Assembly (NCBI GenBank): GCA_022316685.1 | Contig: JAKJHU010000030.1 | Span: forward strand, 11,359,360 to 11,423,359 | Source of the DNA: Progne subis subis | Lineage: Eukaryota; Chordata; Aves; Passeriformes; Hirundinidae | DNA: 64,000 nucleotides | Direction: 5' to 3' | Part shown: piece by piece, positions 60,952-64,000 of the stretch | Position numbering within the stretch: position 1 is the stretch's first letter | How the letters are laid out: each line of letters opens with the position of its first letter | The notes under the pieces: model-generated | What the model was told of the DNA's origin: nothing | Databases searched by the model: none | Seen by the model: only the letters and a program-made list of their open reading frames with translations | Position numbers and translations under genes: made by a program

Positions 60952-63900
60952 TTATTGAGGTATGCATACCATAGAAGTCAACATCCACATTTCTGTGTTG
61001 TATCAGAAGTGATAGATTCTTATTTCATTATTACTTACTCCCTTATTTCATTCTGATCCAAACAAAACTTAATGTCCTGCTCTGCTCTAATAGAGAAAAA
61101 AGAACCTAAACAAAAGCAATACTAAAATTCTGCAATTCTGTTCTAGCACTGGAGTGCAAAGTGCCAGCTGACAAAGTGGCAGTCACGAATACAGGTACAG
61201 CTTGTAGAGGAAATGTAGAACAATTATAGATCAACAGTTCCCTCAACACACAAACGAGAAAATTAATCTTCACAATTCTCTTTTTAAAGAGAACGTAACA
61301 TACAATTTCAGACTGTGGAAACATAATTTAATTCTTCCCTTCACCATCATTTGTTTATGAAACCTTGGGATTACCATGTATTTCTGCAGCATCTCAACTA
61401 TGGCAATTTAGTAGTTATTAATTATAACATTGTATGAAAAGAAAGACAGGTATTAGAATGGGTTCTCCATTCTTGTGCTGGATATGGTTGCACTGATATT
61501 CTTTATAAATTGCTCTTCAAAGCCGTATCTCATTTTGGGATTACACTGAAATATATTTCACAGTAAGATTTCCATAACCTCAAAACTCTTAATCATTAAG
61601 TTTATTCATTAATGGGGAAAACTGTCAAAATCCGAAGCTCATGTGTTAATAAAACTAAGCTATCTCCTCATTGCAAACACGCATTTCCAAAAATAGCCAA
61701 AAAAAGAAAAGATAACACGATAATTGACAGTGTTTCAAGATGTACTTTCTAAAGTATGTTGGCAAGTACTTCAACAAAGCTGTGTAATTGCACTATATGC
61801 TTCCAACAGATATGTCTACATTACTTTAATTAGTCAAGACAATGATTTCATGGAATAGATGGACTTGGGCAAAGAGAAGTACTTTCTTTGGTTCTCTAAA
61901 ACAAATGTGTCTTTGATTTTTATTTTGCCCTTGATCCAAATGCTACCCTATTCTCTCTCCTCCTTTTCAAAATTCAATCCTAAATTCCATCACTCCAAAG
62001 CAGTTTACAAATACTTCTTACGGAAACTAAAAAAATCACCAAGGAAGAGAAAATCTGCCAGCTCCTGTAATCATGTATTCCATGAAGAAAATTCTACCAG
62101 CAGAAATTATATCCACTCCACATAAGAGATTCAACCACAAGGATTACATGCTCAGGGTAAATCTGTCTTTGACCACTGGCTTCTTTTACAACTACTGATT
62201 AGAATCCATCTGCATTGGAACATCAAAAGTTAATGATTTTTTTTTTCCTTACCTGGGTTACATCTTTGGCTAATCAGGAGGTGAAAGGCTCCAGATCCCT
62301 TACCAATCTTCTGAGCCATCCAGTCTGCTTTTGCAATTACTCTTAATCTTCTAATCCTAAAATATTTTCTAATGTTCTTGTTTATTCATTTGCTTTGTGC
62401 AATATAGCATCCAGAACATTTTAACCATCCCACATTTATGAACTTCTTCATGTCATGCAGGCCAGAACAGATTCCTGGCTTTCATGCAAGTTTGTGTAAC
62501 ACCACCCAGTTCTCTAACCTTCCCTATGGAGAATTCATTCCCTCTCACTCACTCTCTTTCTGCATTTTAAATTAGGAGAATCTTCAGAGTATATTCTTAA
62601 AACTATTTACTGTGATTAATTTATAGGTACATAAATCTATATTGCACAAGTGAGGACAAAATCTCAGGGCAAATTCCTGGCTTTCTGGGCCGTTCATACT
62701 TCCCAAAACAAGAAAGTAAACTATTGGATCACATTCATTCAAAGTAAGTGCATTCTTCTTGAGATTTATTCTGTTGCCATTGAACCCAACACAGTTTTTG
62801 TGTCATGAGAATTTTTTAAGTATTTTTAAAACAAAGACTGTGACAGAACAATAACAGAACTTAAATTAAGGTCAGGAGACCAGATGTGCAAAACCAACAA
62901 AACAAAGGAAACAAAGAGAAACAAAAGAAAGAAAGAGAAAATCAAGACTTTGATTTGCTAACTAGTGCTACTACACCACTATCTAAAGAAGCACCATTCC
63001 TTCTATTCTCTGTAGATAAAATTACCAGACAGTTCCTTGGCTACTGTAAACTCACACAGCTTTACAGGCTTAGAGGCGAACTTGCACTGATTTATACCAG
63101 AAGAAAACCTAGCTGTTTTCCTTTTTCCTCAGGAACTTTATTTTTTTGAGCTTTCATTCTTTCTGTAAGCAATCTTGGCTGTTTGTGACTTTAAATATAA
63201 TCACTAATATTACTAGTCTCACCAACTGTTTTTCTTAGCCGCTTTTCAAACACTACCACATATCCCTGCAATAAGGTAAGGAATATCAACACACAAACAA
63301 CTTTGCTTTGAAGCCTGTGAGTGTACATCATATCAGTTGTTCCACAAACTGTCCATCTGAATATTCTAATATTAGCACAGGCTACTACTCACTGTAAGGC
63401 AGCTAAAATGGCATATTTCTGCCACAGAGCAAGGCAATGTTCCCAGGCACTTCCTATGTAGCAGCTGACATGCCTATCATTCTGAAGAGTAAACTTGCAA
63501 ATATCTCCACAAAAGTGATATAAAGAACTTCTATTGCATATAATCATACAAATCATTGCTTATCAGCTATTGTCAATATAGAAGTTAAATACCTCTTCCG
63601 TGTGCTTTTTCACATAATATTTATAAATATGCGTGTATGTAGTTAAATACACATAAGAAGCAAACATGTATGTATACACAGTCACAAGCAAACTGCATAT
63701 GGACTTCCCCATATGTGTGATTTACCATCACCAGTTTCTCTACCTGCTACCATTTTTTTTCTTGTCAGTTTAAAAGCGATGACTGAATTCTGTGCTTCTG
63801 AGGAGTGACTCTCAAGTGTGCAAGGCAGTCTCCAAGCCTGAAATAAGACTCAAAACAAACACGTATGCCCACAGACAGGTGCAACCCCCGGGAGAGCTTG

Positions 63901-64000
63901 ACGATTTTCAGTTTATTGGGAAGGTACCCTGAGAGTCTGCAACATGACTGACGTGAAATGGACGTTGTGTGACATCCACCTTCATGCAAGTTCTGCCCTA

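Larger units (their letters stand above)
57832..64000 (-). other. TRPS1: TRPS1 intron 3 (partial, extends past the right edge)
   Basis: Upstream intron of exon 4 in the direction of transcription. The preceding coding exon was not found before the window ends. Contents are a T-tract at 59449-59466, a tetranucleotide microsatellite at 60908-60951 and a possible repeat fragment at 59768-59804. The remainder is unremarkable AT-rich sequence, and its open frames show no recognisable domain. Confidence 0.85.

Noticed and set aside
61990..62012. Another SINE 3' end (CAAAGCAGTTTACAAATAC)
   Set aside because: Only about 20 bases match and no core or head is nearby, so it is too short to call.
1..64000. 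CR1 LINE, endogenous retrovirus, tRNA, microRNA or CRISPR
   Set aside because: I saw no CR1 3' terminal repeats, no LTR pairs or retroviral protein motifs, no tRNA folds apart from SINE heads and no regularly spaced repeats. Small hairpin RNAs cannot be excluded by eye.

Overview
The window is vertebrate nuclear DNA and contains no complete gene. It lies inside TRPS1, which encodes a GATA-type, multi-zinc-finger transcriptional repressor. The gene runs right to left on the minus strand. Two internal coding exons are present with matching splice sites and phases: the large C2H2-finger exon (56702-57831, exon 4 in human-style numbering) and the next exon (48267-48870, exon 5). The exons for the N-terminus lie beyond the right edge, and those for the GATA finger and Ikaros-type C-terminal fingers lie beyond the left edge.

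Organism: the encoded protein is close to mammalian TRPS1 but not identical, and finger spacing fits the human numbering I remember without any net gap. The DNA is AT-rich, CpG-poor and low in repeats, with no Alu, B1/B2 or L1. It holds a few decayed MIR/CORE-type SINE relics and several copies of a short repeat (core like TTGACTTCAATGG) that I associate with birds, turtles and crocodilians. Intron 4 is 7,831 bp, about half the size I recall for human. A sauropsid, most likely a bird, fits best. I found no CR1 3' end, so this is an inference.

Layout. 1-48266: intron 5, non-coding, with simple repeats, old SINE relics, a GATA-motif cluster near 17.2 kb and one clear CpG island (about 41.34-42.02 kb). 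48267-48870: exon 5. 48871-56701: intron 4, with a small GATA-motif module near 53.1 kb and a SINE relic near 55.4 kb. 56702-57831: exon 4. 57832-64000: part of intron 3.

Function: the two exons together encode 578 residues of the middle of TRPS1. These are a series of C2H2 and atypical Cys/His fingers followed by an acidic, Ser/Pro-rich linker with SUMO-type motifs that leads to the GATA finger. The other open frames look like chance. I found no RNA gene, no intact mobile element and no CRISPR, and nothing resembling a self-contained new system. The most useful leads are the intronic CpG island, which could be an internal or antisense promoter, and the two GATA-motif clusters, which could be autoregulatory sites.
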